Positions 8,975-15,615 of a stretch of DNA of 36,926 nucleotides are shown one piece after another. The notes beneath the pieces are model-generated. The model did not search any database and was not told where the DNA came from. It saw nothing but the letters and a program-made list of their open reading frames with translations. The stretch is taken from the NCBI GenBank assembly GCA_903878115.1, contig CAIRGO010000181.1, forward strand, positions 1 through 36,926. The letters are read 5' to 3'. The first letter of the stretch is position 1, and every line of letters starts with the position of its first letter. The position numbers were made by a program, and so were the translations under genes. Source of the DNA: Akkermansiaceae bacterium (GTDB lineage: Bacteria > Verrucomicrobiota > Verrucomicrobiia > Verrucomicrobiales > Akkermansiaceae).

Positions 8975-9015
8975 ATGGGCAGCATGATATTCGCTCAGAT
9001 ACGAGATCGGAAGAC

Positions 9016-10170
9016 TCATTTTTCCCTCTTGGGAAAGGGGGGCGGGTTGAAGGAAGTTCCTTTCCATTCTGCGAGAATTTTCAGGTATTGGTAAGGGTCT
9101 GTCCATGAAGATGAGGGCTCGATCACCGTGGATTCCGGCCACTCGTTCCAGCTGGTTATCATGATATAGTCGGCACCTGCATCGCTGGCGGCGCGCAGGA
9201 AATCGCGCAGGGTTAGACCATCACGTCGAGGCATGACATAGGGATCATTACGGAAGTGAGAGTTGTCATGGCCTGGATGGACGGGTAAAAGCATTTTTTT
9301 TCCTGCATCGTGGGCGATTTTTGTTATATAGCGATATTTGCCGATGAGCGCGGTGTATTCGTGGGCGCGAAAGTTGGAAAATGTGCTGTAGAAAGCAAAG
9401 CTATCGACTCCTGAAGTTGCGAGCCAGTCGGCGGGAATGCATTTCTCACGATCCAAATCTCCTGCCTTGGCTGCTTTGGCGTCGTGGGCGATTTTATCGA
9501 CGATCCAATAGACCGGGCCGATTTCACTTTCGACGTGCTTTTTTAGCAGAGGAAATTCTAATGCGCTCAGGCTTGGCTCAGCCGCTACCTGGTAGAGATA
9601 TACTACGGGACGCCCTTCGATACGGAGGTAAGCGGGGTGATCTTTGTATCGTTTTAAGGCTCGTGTCAGCATCACCTTGTAGTCATCGAACTTTTGGTGG
9701 AACTGAGCGCGTTCATCGAGCAGCGCGAATTTGAAACCTAGTTTGTCCGACGCTGCTACGATTCCGTGATCAACATTTTGGTCGAGGTCATTGTGCGAGT
9801 CCCACCAGTCGACGAGAAATGCATCGATACCTGCCGCTTTCGCCAATTGAACATGCCATTCTGCTACCACCGGGTCTGCGCTATCGTAGAGCCCGATGAG
9901 TGGTCGGAACATACTGTTCGGCACGGGCTCACCCGGCTTCTGCGCTTGCTTCGCCAGAGCATTCGTTGCTGACGAAGAATACGTCCAATGCAAGAACGGA
10001 GCTTTTGCATGTTGACCGTCGTGATACCAACAATAGTAATTTGCGAGTAACAATGGTCGTGCGGGCGGTGTGTCGGCGGCATGCAGGGAAACCGCAGAAA
10101 TGAGCAGCAAAGAGGTGATCAGAATAATTTTCAATGAGCTCTTTAAAAATTTCTGTTCTCTGGCAGACAA
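9016..10170 (-). CDS. Secreted GH99/WbsX-like glycan-active protein
   Basis: Probable TIM-barrel protein of the GH99-like / WbsX-like family, which acts on alpha-mannosyl or related glycans. Signs are the N-terminal LLANYYCWYHDG strand, AGIDAFLVDWWDSHND (near residue 115) and the C-terminal ITSWNEWPESTVIEPS (near 345), which carries the family's conserved Trp-Asn-Glu-Trp and second Glu. A TTG start at 10170 is chosen because AAGGAG lies 10 bases before it, and it gives 384 residues opening with a signal peptide (helix SLKIILITSLLLISAVSLHA). A longer frame would overlap the upstream cytochrome gene by 65 bases. The chosen start lies 4 bases after that gene's stop, so co-translation is likely. 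Exact reaction is unknown. Confidence 0.82.
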   Translation of the reverse strand: MSAREQKFLKSSLKIILITSLLLISAVSLHAADTPPARPLLLANYYCWYHDGQHAKAPFLHWTYSSSATNALAKQAQKPGEPVPNSMFRPLIGLYDSADPVVAEWHVQLAKAAGIDAFLVDWWDSHNDLDQNVDHGIVAASDKLGFKFALLDERAQFHQKFDDYKVMLTRALKRYKDHPAYLRIEGRPVVYLYQVAAEPSLSALEFPLLKKHVESEIGPVYWIVDKIAHDAKAAKAGDLDREKCIPADWLATSGVDSFAFYSTFSNFRAHEYTALIGKYRYITKIAHDAGKKMLLPVHPGHDNSHFRNDPYVMPRRDGLTLRDFLRAASDAGADYIMITSWNEWPESTVIEPSSSWTDPYQYLKILAEWKGTSFNPPPFPKREK

Positions 10171-10174
10171 ATGA

Positions 10175-13100
10175 TTAGTTCTCCTTAATTTGATGAATGG
10201 TCCCGTGGATGCTGCGGGTGATTTTACTACCGTCTGCACTGCTAATGTTGACGGTTACTTCGTAGCAGCGGGTCGCCGATAGGCCTGGGATCAGTAGATC
10301 GACGGTGCGTAAATCTTCGCCTAGTTTTGCTTTGGTAATGGTCACGGCATGTTCGTCGAAGTGCTTGGAACCGTAACCTGCGCTGCGTTTGATGTCCCAA
10401 ACTTTGAAGGTAAAGGATTCTGTCGTGATGCTTTTAGGATCGAGTTTATCACTGAAAGTGATCGAGATTTGATCGTGTGTTGCATGGATGGCAACGGGCA
10501 AGTAGGTCGGTTTATCGTTGTAACGAATTCGGTAGAAGCCTCCTGGACTATTGGCATTTCCTGCCCAGGCAAACATGCCACAGGTGTAGAGTGCTCCGTC
10601 ACTGCCGAATCGACCACGCATGATTCCCGTGGGAAATGCGGGCATACTCAGTTCGCAAACGGCTCCTTGCCACACGTCGCCGATATTTTCATGAGGAATG
10701 ATGTATGCTTTGCCTGTGCCGTAGCTCAGATTGAGCAGTGATCCACCGAGTGAACCCCAGGTGTTTTTGGGAATCCACACAAGTTCTGCTGGGCTGCGAT
10801 CTTTGGCATTCGTTACCCACACCAATGGCTGTTCCATCGCAGAGTCAGCTGTGTCGGTGACGGGCGAGTAGCCAAACATATTGCCATAAAAGCCGCCAGG
10901 TTTGACGCGATTGATGCGATTTTTTGGTGTCCAAAATCCTTCTTGATCGGTAACGAAAAAACTGCCGTCGTCGTTAATGCATACGCCATTCGCCGCACGG
11001 AATCCAGTGGCGATGATTTCTGTCTTCGATCCATCGGCGCTGATTTTCAGCAAGGTGCCGTGCTGGGGAACTACCGAATCAAGCGCGTGGCGGCCAGATT
11101 TTGCATAGTAAAAATTTCCAGACTTATCGATCTGAAGTCCCATGGCAAATTCATGGAAATGCTCGGTCACTTGATGGTCGTTGTTGTAGCATTGAATGAA
11201 GTCGATTTCGCCATCGGCGTTCAAATCGCGCAGACATGCCAATTGATCACGACAGGTAACGAAGAGTTCATCACCGCGAAATTTCACTCCTAACGGTTGG
11301 AACAGTCCAGCGGCAATGCGCTTCCAACGCAGTGGGGCAGGGGCGCGTTCCATGATGCCATCGACCCGCCAAATATCACCATTCCACATCGCTACGATCG
11401 CGGCTTTGTGATCAGGGGTGAAGTCAAATCCGCTCGCGCGCATCCAACTATGCCATGGGTTTTCTGTGGGCAAAGGAAACGTATCGGCCGTGAGTGCGGT
11501 GTCGTCTTTTCCTGCTTCTGAGGTGGTGGTGGTTTCTTGTTGCCATTGGGCTGCACCACCATGAGTGAGCGCTTCGATTGCGATGGCAGGAGCTGCGGCG
11601 TTTTTGAGTGATTCTAACTCTTTGGCATCGCAGCGGGAGATGAATAACTGCGTTTTCGCAGGTCCTTTGATGGACGCCACCCAAAATCCATTTTCTTTGC
11701 GCATTTCGCCATCGCCACGCAGGGCAACCTGCACCGAATCAGGAGCCACACGCAGCAGCAGAGGTTGAGCGCTCGCAGCGATTTCTAACGATCTAACAAA
11801 AACAGTAGTGTTCTCTTTTTCGATGAAACTCGGAGTCTCCCAGACCTGAGTTCCGGCGACCTTTGACGAAATCACTATTTGATTTCCATGCACATACATT
11901 CCCAGATACTCCACCCATTTTTTTGCAAGAGGCCCGTAGTGCAAATGATCTTTGCCCTCGAGTCGCGCATCATCCCAGTTGCCCTCTGGCGAAGCCCATC
12001 CAGGACCTACAGGGTTGATGAAATGTTTTTCTCCTTTGATACTCGTGTGAGTGCCGTGGCTGCCATCGAAAGCGATGCCTTTCCAATCCACAAAATCACC
12101 TGTGGTGCCGGCAGCAACTCGCATCGTATCATGATCGTAAATCATCCATGCGCGCCCTTTGCCCACACCTCCAGGACCGGGGTCGAGTCTTACGGCAATG
12201 GCTTTTTGGGCAATATTTCCCGGTTCAATCTGCAAGGTCCACATCAGCGCGGGGCCGAGGTCCATCTTTAAGTAAGGAGGAAGATCGCGAATTTCTTTTT
12301 CCTTCTCGGCGCGAGCGAGAGCTTTGGGCAACATGGCCAGGTATTCAGGTGTGATTTCCGTCAATGGGGAAGCTGTGGATTCGCGTAAAAATTCTTCACG
12401 AATGTATTGGATCACCGCATACTTTTGCGCCGTGGTGTATTGTGGCATCGGAGTCATTTGACCATAGCCATGCGTGATTGTGTGATACATTGAAAAAGGA
12501 TCTCCTCCATTTTTGAACGGTGCTTTGCCGAAACGTAGCGCTGTCGGCAGCGATCCTTCTTTTTCTTTCGTGCCATGACAGGTGAGGCATAGTTCGGCAT
12601 AGATTTTCTTTCCTTCGGCGAGAGTTTTTTGATTCCAACCAGCCACGAGTTGAGCGTGATCACTCCGTTCTAGTGACTGAAACCATGACGATTTTACCGT
12701 GACACCGTTTGCAGGTTTGATCACGGGAAAGGCAGATTTTTCTGCAATTTCATAGAGAAATTCCGGAGTATTGATTTCTTGATCTCGTGCTGCGAGCAAT
12801 GTTGCCATTTCTTGTTCAGGCAATGCTCGTTTCCAAATGCGCAGCTGACTCACTTCGCCGCGCTTTAGATCACCAGCAAAATCAGGCTCTGTGTGCGCGA
12901 TTTTTACGACATGTCCTTTGACGTCTGCTTTCGAAAAATTCTTTTTTTCTCCCAGCAATTTACCATCCAACCATAGTTTAGCTACTCCACCTTGCACAGC
13001 CAACACGCAGCGATGCTGTTTTCCATCGCTGACGATCACATCAGTCGAAAATTCGCCAAGCCATGCAATGTCATACACCAATCGTCCGTCGCGAATGTAG

Positions 13101-13627
13101 AGCGACTTGCCATCGACTGACCATTTCCCATCGGGACTGCATTTCGAAAATAATGTTCCGTCACCTAGACTGGTGAAGCAAGCGAGTGCAGTAAAATCTC
13201 CTCCAAAGTCAACTGCCGCGTCAGGAAATCGGAGCGATAGTTGTTCCGAAAAGCTCGCAATTTTTTCCGGCCCACGGGTAAGTTTGCCATCAGTCCATAC
13301 TCTGAGGAGCGGCGTACTATCGTTAGGTATCTCCACAGCAAGATCATACGCCGCAGCTCCCGTGAGTGGAATGGATAAATCTTTCGATAACAAAACCGAT
13401 CCACCTTGTGGGGAAGAAAATTCCACATGAAGACGATAATTTTGCGGATGTCCTTTCGACATAACAGGTATCGCATCGCGGGGAATCTTGGGGTCGATCT
13501 TTGCGATCGACTCTGCGGCGGAGTTGCCAATGGCTAAAAGACCAAACAGCGGAAGGAAATGGCAGGCTACTTTATCAATACAGCGTTTCACGCCACAGAT
13601 ACGAAACGAATCCACTGATCTTTTCAA
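10175..13627 (-). CDS. Secreted LamG, cytochrome c, DUF6797-like and beta-propeller protein
   Basis: A 1150-residue multidomain protein. Order: signal sequence (about 18-38), LamG/concanavalin-like domain (about 130-280), cytochrome c domain with the heme motif CLTCH at 347-351 and a likely axial Met in MTPMPQ (391 or 394), a beta-rich DUF6797-like region (about 440-640), a six- or seven-bladed propeller resembling sugar dehydrogenases (about 725-1035), and a C-terminal Ig-like domain (about 1045-1145). Such fusions are common in Verrucomicrobiota and Planctomycetota and are thought to oxidise extracytoplasmic sugars, passing electrons to the heme. The apparent start is TTG (13627); GTG at 13615 is an alternative. 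It lies 30 bases after the IspH-like gene and directly before the GH99-like gene. Substrate unknown. Confidence 0.85.
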   Translation of the reverse strand: MKRSVDSFRICGVKRCIDKVACHFLPLFGLLAIGNSAAESIAKIDPKIPRDAIPVMSKGHPQNYRLHVEFSSPQGGSVLLSKDLSIPLTGAAAYDLAVEIPNDSTPLLRVWTDGKLTRGPEKIASFSEQLSLRFPDAAVDFGGDFTALACFTSLGDGTLFSKCSPDGKWSVDGKSLYIRDGRLVYDIAWLGEFSTDVIVSDGKQHRCVLAVQGGVAKLWLDGKLLGEKKNFSKADVKGHVVKIAHTEPDFAGDLKRGEVSQLRIWKRALPEQEMATLLAARDQEINTPEFLYEIAEKSAFPVIKPANGVTVKSSWFQSLERSDHAQLVAGWNQKTLAEGKKIYAELCLTCHGTKEKEGSLPTALRFGKAPFKNGGDPFSMYHTITHGYGQMTPMPQYTTAQKYAVIQYIREEFLRESTASPLTEITPEYLAMLPKALARAEKEKEIRDLPPYLKMDLGPALMWTLQIEPGNIAQKAIAVRLDPGPGGVGKGRAWMIYDHDTMRVAAGTTGDFVDWKGIAFDGSHGTHTSIKGEKHFINPVGPGWASPEGNWDDARLEGKDHLHYGPLAKKWVEYLGMYVHGNQIVISSKVAGTQVWETPSFIEKENTTVFVRSLEIAASAQPLLLRVAPDSVQVALRGDGEMRKENGFWVASIKGPAKTQLFISRCDAKELESLKNAAAPAIAIEALTHGGAAQWQQETTTTSEAGKDDTALTADTFPLPTENPWHSWMRASGFDFTPDHKAAIVAMWNGDIWRVDGIMERAPAPLRWKRIAAGLFQPLGVKFRGDELFVTCRDQLACLRDLNADGEIDFIQCYNNDHQVTEHFHEFAMGLQIDKSGNFYYAKSGRHALDSVVPQHGTLLKISADGSKTEIIATGFRAANGVCINDDGSFFVTDQEGFWTPKNRINRVKPGGFYGNMFGYSPVTDTADSAMEQPLVWVTNAKDRSPAELVWIPKNTWGSLGGSLLNLSYGTGKAYIIPHENIGDVWQGAVCELSMPAFPTGIMRGRFGSDGALYTCGMFAWAGNANSPGGFYRIRYNDKPTYLPVAIHATHDQISITFSDKLDPKSITTESFTFKVWDIKRSAGYGSKHFDEHAVTITKAKLGEDLRTVDLLIPGLSATRCYEVTVNISSADGSKITRSIHGTIHQIKEN
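10181..10186 (-). promoter_or_regulatory. Shine-Dalgarno AAGGAG deciding the GH99-like start
   Basis: AAGGAG on the minus strand lies inside the last codons of the cytochrome gene, 10 bases before a TTG at 10170. Most genes in this window lack such a sequence, so this one supports the TTG start and translational coupling of the two genes. Confidence 0.6.
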
Positions 13628-13657
13628 GAATATATGCTGTCAACGAAAGTCTGCCCG

Positions 13658-14545
13658 TTACGCCGCTTGCGGACCATTTTTTCGTTGAAGCAATTGTTTG
13701 ATTTTATCGACCATTTCGTTGGCTTCTTCTGGTAGAACATCGCTTGCTGCGGTGACGACAATCTTTCTTTCTGATAAATCAGTATCTCGGAGCTCGGAGA
13801 CATTGGTGAGGATTTTGGCCCGAATCCGAGCTTCCGCAGCACTATGGGCTAACATTTTAGCCGATTGAGAGCATCCGTGTATCAGTAATAAATCAGCATC
13901 ATGGGTGAGATCAGCCACTTGGCGATAACGTTTGCCCTCGCATTCGTCTGTGGTGTCTAAGAAGGTAAAACGTGAATCTCTCCGACGATTGCGCATTACT
14001 TCTAACAAATGCTTGGCGAGACTGTGATGGAATGTTGTTTCACAGATCACTCCATAGTTGGGTGCAAAAGGAATCCGTACCGCTTCTTCAGCCGTCTCCA
14101 CAACAATTGCTCGATGGTGGTCGGTGATTTGCGCGATAACCTCAGGATCATCTTTGCTGCCGATGATGATCAATTCGGCTCCTTCTAGTTTTAATAAACT
14201 TAACGATGTCTGCGCCCGGCGCACTTCTGGTGTTGAAAAATCTACCATCTTACGACCTTCGGCTTTCCATCTTTTCCGTAATGCATGCGGGGCTCCATGT
14301 GGCGGAATCACGATCAATGAATGTGAATGCAAATCCTGTGGGTCATCGCTTACGCCAGCATTTAATAGATGTTGCATCACTCTTTGGTTTTTTGAAAATG
14401 GTTGCCAGGTCCATACTTGATGTGTGTTGGCTAGCTCGATGGTTTTTTGTAGGGACTGTCTTTCTCGTTCGGTCATGCACCATGGCATGAGAATCTGTAG
14501 TGACTGCGCTGGGTCATGACTGTGCGATTGGGAATTGGTTTTCAT
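13658..14545 (-). CDS. Degenerate IspH (LytB)-like protein
   Basis: By eye the whole 295-residue protein aligns with IspH, the [4Fe-4S] enzyme that makes IPP and DMAPP. Matches: LQILMPWC (Cys23, first cluster Cys), PPHGAP (His83, E. coli His74), DPEV (Glu135, the Glu126 proton donor), CETTFH (168-173, the TT loop), ECEGKRYRQ (Cys202, third cluster Cys), GCSQSAKML (224-232, the SSN substrate loop) and a C-terminal VTAAS. The second cluster Cys is missing: DATCP has become DFSTP (102-106). Two active-site His positions are also changed (Gln48 and Asp133). It is therefore unlikely to be a working IspH and may bind a cluster differently or act as a sensor. Operator-like repeats precede the ATG. 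The homology is inferred from motif order; no search was run. Confidence 0.65.
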   Translation of the reverse strand: MKTNSQSHSHDPAQSLQILMPWCMTERERQSLQKTIELANTHQVWTWQPFSKNQRVMQHLLNAGVSDDPQDLHSHSLIVIPPHGAPHALRKRWKAEGRKMVDFSTPEVRRAQTSLSLLKLEGAELIIIGSKDDPEVIAQITDHHRAIVVETAEEAVRIPFAPNYGVICETTFHHSLAKHLLEVMRNRRRDSRFTFLDTTDECEGKRYRQVADLTHDADLLLIHGCSQSAKMLAHSAAEARIRAKILTNVSELRDTDLSERKIVVTAASDVLPEEANEMVDKIKQLLQRKNGPQAA

Positions 14546-14546
14546 G

Positions 14547-14561
14547 CTTTGTATGGCAAAG
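14547..14561. promoter_or_regulatory. Operator-like repeat B: CTTTG-TATGG-CAAAG
   Basis: Perfect inverted repeat with 5-base arms and a 5-base spacer, one base before the ATG of the IspH-like gene. It is identical in its arms and spacing to repeats at 14604 and 15572. A repressor bound here would block transcription or translation initiation of the IspH-like gene. Confidence 0.6.
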
Positions 14562-14570
14562 TTAAAATTT

Positions 14571-14595
14571 AAAAAAGACGCGAAGTAGCTCGCGT
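14571..14595 (-). terminator. Rho-independent terminator or attenuator before the IspH-like gene
   Basis: Read on the minus strand: stem ACGCGA, loop GCTACT, stem TCGCGT, then C and six T. It lies between the stop codon of the winged-helix regulator and the IspH-like gene. It may end the membrane protein/regulator operon. It also sits downstream of the promoter-like boxes at 14603-14630, so it could attenuate read-through into the IspH-like gene. Confidence 0.7.
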
Positions 14596-14602
14596 GAATT
14601 TA

Positions 14603-14630
14603 ACTTTGCATCACAAAGTGATCTTGGCAA
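14603..14630 (-). promoter_or_regulatory. Promoter-like boxes between regulator and IspH-like gene
   Basis: On the minus strand TTGCCA (14625-14630), 16 bases, then CAAAGT (14603-14608). The same two hexamers with a 17-base spacer form the promoter of the membrane protein gene at 15571-15599. Here too the CTTTG-N5-CAAAG repeat covers the -10 and spacer. The -10 box is a poor sigma70 match, so activity is uncertain, but the duplication argues for function. Confidence 0.45.
14604..14618. promoter_or_regulatory. Operator-like repeat A: CTTTG-CATCA-CAAAG
   Basis: Second copy of the inverted repeat, between the winged-helix regulator stop and the terminator. Together with repeat B it frames the terminator. 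The inner sides of the two sites (14557-14569 and 14597-14608) are inverted copies of each other over about 12 bases, so the whole segment 14547-14618 is a large imperfect palindrome. Confidence 0.6.
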
Positions 14631-14636
14631 GGAAAA

Positions 14637-14936
14637 TTATCGACCAATATCGAGAATTTTTTCCAAGATGGAAAGATAGCCATCGAACGCTTTTTTTCCA
14701 GTCTTCGAAAGCCAATAAGTAGTCTGAGGACGGCCATCGCCCGTATGTTTTTCGGTTTTCAAATATCCTGCAGTATCCAGAGTGCGCAGGTGAGTGATGA
14801 GATTGCCGTCACTCATATCAAGTTGTTGTTTTAAGTCCTGAAAAGCCCACGGCTCAGCGCGAGAAACGAGCAGCGTCATGATTGATAAGCGGCCTTTCTC
14901 GTGGATGATTTTATCGAGCTTGGAAAAATCAATCAT
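14637..14936 (-). CDS. Winged-helix transcriptional regulator
   Basis: A 99-residue DNA-binding protein of the small winged-helix type (HTH_34 / ArsR-MarR-like). RLSIMTLLVSRAEPWAFQDLKQQL forms the first helices, SDGNLITHLRTLDTAGYL is the recognition region, and KHTGDGRPQTTYWLSKTGKKAF is the wing. No ligand domain is present. The ATG at 14936 is chosen because it overlaps the stop of the upstream membrane protein gene by 8 bases (ATGATTGA); a longer frame would overlap by 50. Translational coupling to a membrane protein suggests that the two work together. The three CTTTG-N5-CAAAG repeats around this operon are its most likely binding sites (inference). Confidence 0.88.
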   Translation of the reverse strand: MIDFSKLDKIIHEKGRLSIMTLLVSRAEPWAFQDLKQQLDMSDGNLITHLRTLDTAGYLKTEKHTGDGRPQTTYWLSKTGKKAFDGYLSILEKILDIGR

Positions 14937-15564
14937 TCGCTGACTCACGCTGTTTGGTCGTGACAATAAGGGCCCCATAAATCATGTGGAATCCACCAAA
15001 CGAGATTGCCATTAGTCGCGAGCCATTGAGTTTCATCATAAAATGTTCCACATGATCCATAGTAAATAAACTGCTGAGGCAAAACACACCAAAGATTACA
15101 AATGCCCAGCCTAACCAAACCATTGACTTTGGCACAAATTCACGAATCGCCAGCAATGCAATCCCGTAGTGGGTGATCCAAAAGCAGGCGGCAATTTCTC
15201 TATTGATATTGTGAGCAAATGAAGTTTTTGCAACGAGTAGCCCGGTAATACCACCTGCTAAAAGAGACGGCAGTGCGCAGCGAATCACCAGTTTCAAACC
15301 CTGATTCCAGATTCTGCCGTTTTCTTTAGCGCGGGCAATCCGCCATAGCTGAAATAGATGAAATCCTAACACAATCGCTAGACCTATCAGCCATATTTGT
15401 GCCCATGCAAGACCAAATTTTTTCTCTGAGGCCCAAGCTGCCAAGCACGCAAGCGCCCCACCCACGAGTGCTGTTTCACCCGTTAGTGCGCGAAATATCG
15501 TGGCTTTCTCCATTAAATTGCGAATGATTCGCAATTGTTCTGCTGCTTCTCGAGCGGTGTCCAT
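14929..15564 (-). CDS. Integral membrane protein paired with the winged-helix regulator
   Basis: A 211-residue protein with an N-terminal amphipathic stretch (DTAREAAEQLRIIRNLMEKATIF) followed by about six hydrophobic segments (ETALVGGALACLAAW, AQIWLIGLAIVLGFHLF, LPSLLAGGITGLLVA, IAACFWITHYGIALLA, MVWLGWAFVIFGVFCLSSL, ISFGGFHMIYGALIV). I recognise no named family. The ATG at 15564 is chosen over a TTG at 15579. The promoter -10 ends only 6 bases before it, so the mRNA is probably leaderless. It is the first gene of a two-gene operon with the winged-helix regulator. It could be the signal-receiving partner of the regulator, but no direct evidence of function is visible. Confidence 0.75.
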   Translation of the reverse strand: MDTAREAAEQLRIIRNLMEKATIFRALTGETALVGGALACLAAWASEKKFGLAWAQIWLIGLAIVLGFHLFQLWRIARAKENGRIWNQGLKLVIRCALPSLLAGGITGLLVAKTSFAHNINREIAACFWITHYGIALLAIREFVPKSMVWLGWAFVIFGVFCLSSLFTMDHVEHFMMKLNGSRLMAISFGGFHMIYGALIVTTKQRESAND

Positions 15565-15570
15565 GCACTT

Positions 15571-15599
15571 ACTTTGCAAAACAAAGAGACTTCTGGCAA
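15571..15599 (-). promoter_or_regulatory. Promoter of the membrane protein/regulator operon
   Basis: On the minus strand TTGCCA (15594-15599), 17 bases, CAAAGT (15571-15576), then 6 bases to the ATG at 15564. The -35 is good, the -10 weak. The operator-like repeat C overlaps the -10 and the spacer. Confidence 0.5.
15572..15586. promoter_or_regulatory. Operator-like repeat C: CTTTG-CAAAA-CAAAG
   Basis: Third copy of the inverted repeat, placed over the -10 box and spacer of the promoter at 15571-15599. Binding here would repress the membrane protein and regulator genes, as expected for autoregulation. Confidence 0.6.
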
Positions 15600-15603
15600 G
15601 TCT
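15587..15603. terminator. Hairpin after the DUF3482 GTPase gene
   Basis: AGACTT-CTGGC-AAGTCT is a perfect 6-base stem. On the minus strand it follows the GTPase stop by 12 bases and is followed by CTTTGTTTT, a weak T-tract. It overlaps the -35 of the next operon, so it would separate the purN and regulator operons in very little space. Confidence 0.45.
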
Positions 15604-15615
15604 ATTTTTGCTCGA

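Noticed and set aside
13658-14545. Annotating the IspH-like gene as ispH
   Set aside because: Loss of the central cluster Cys and two active-site His positions makes normal IspH activity unlikely.
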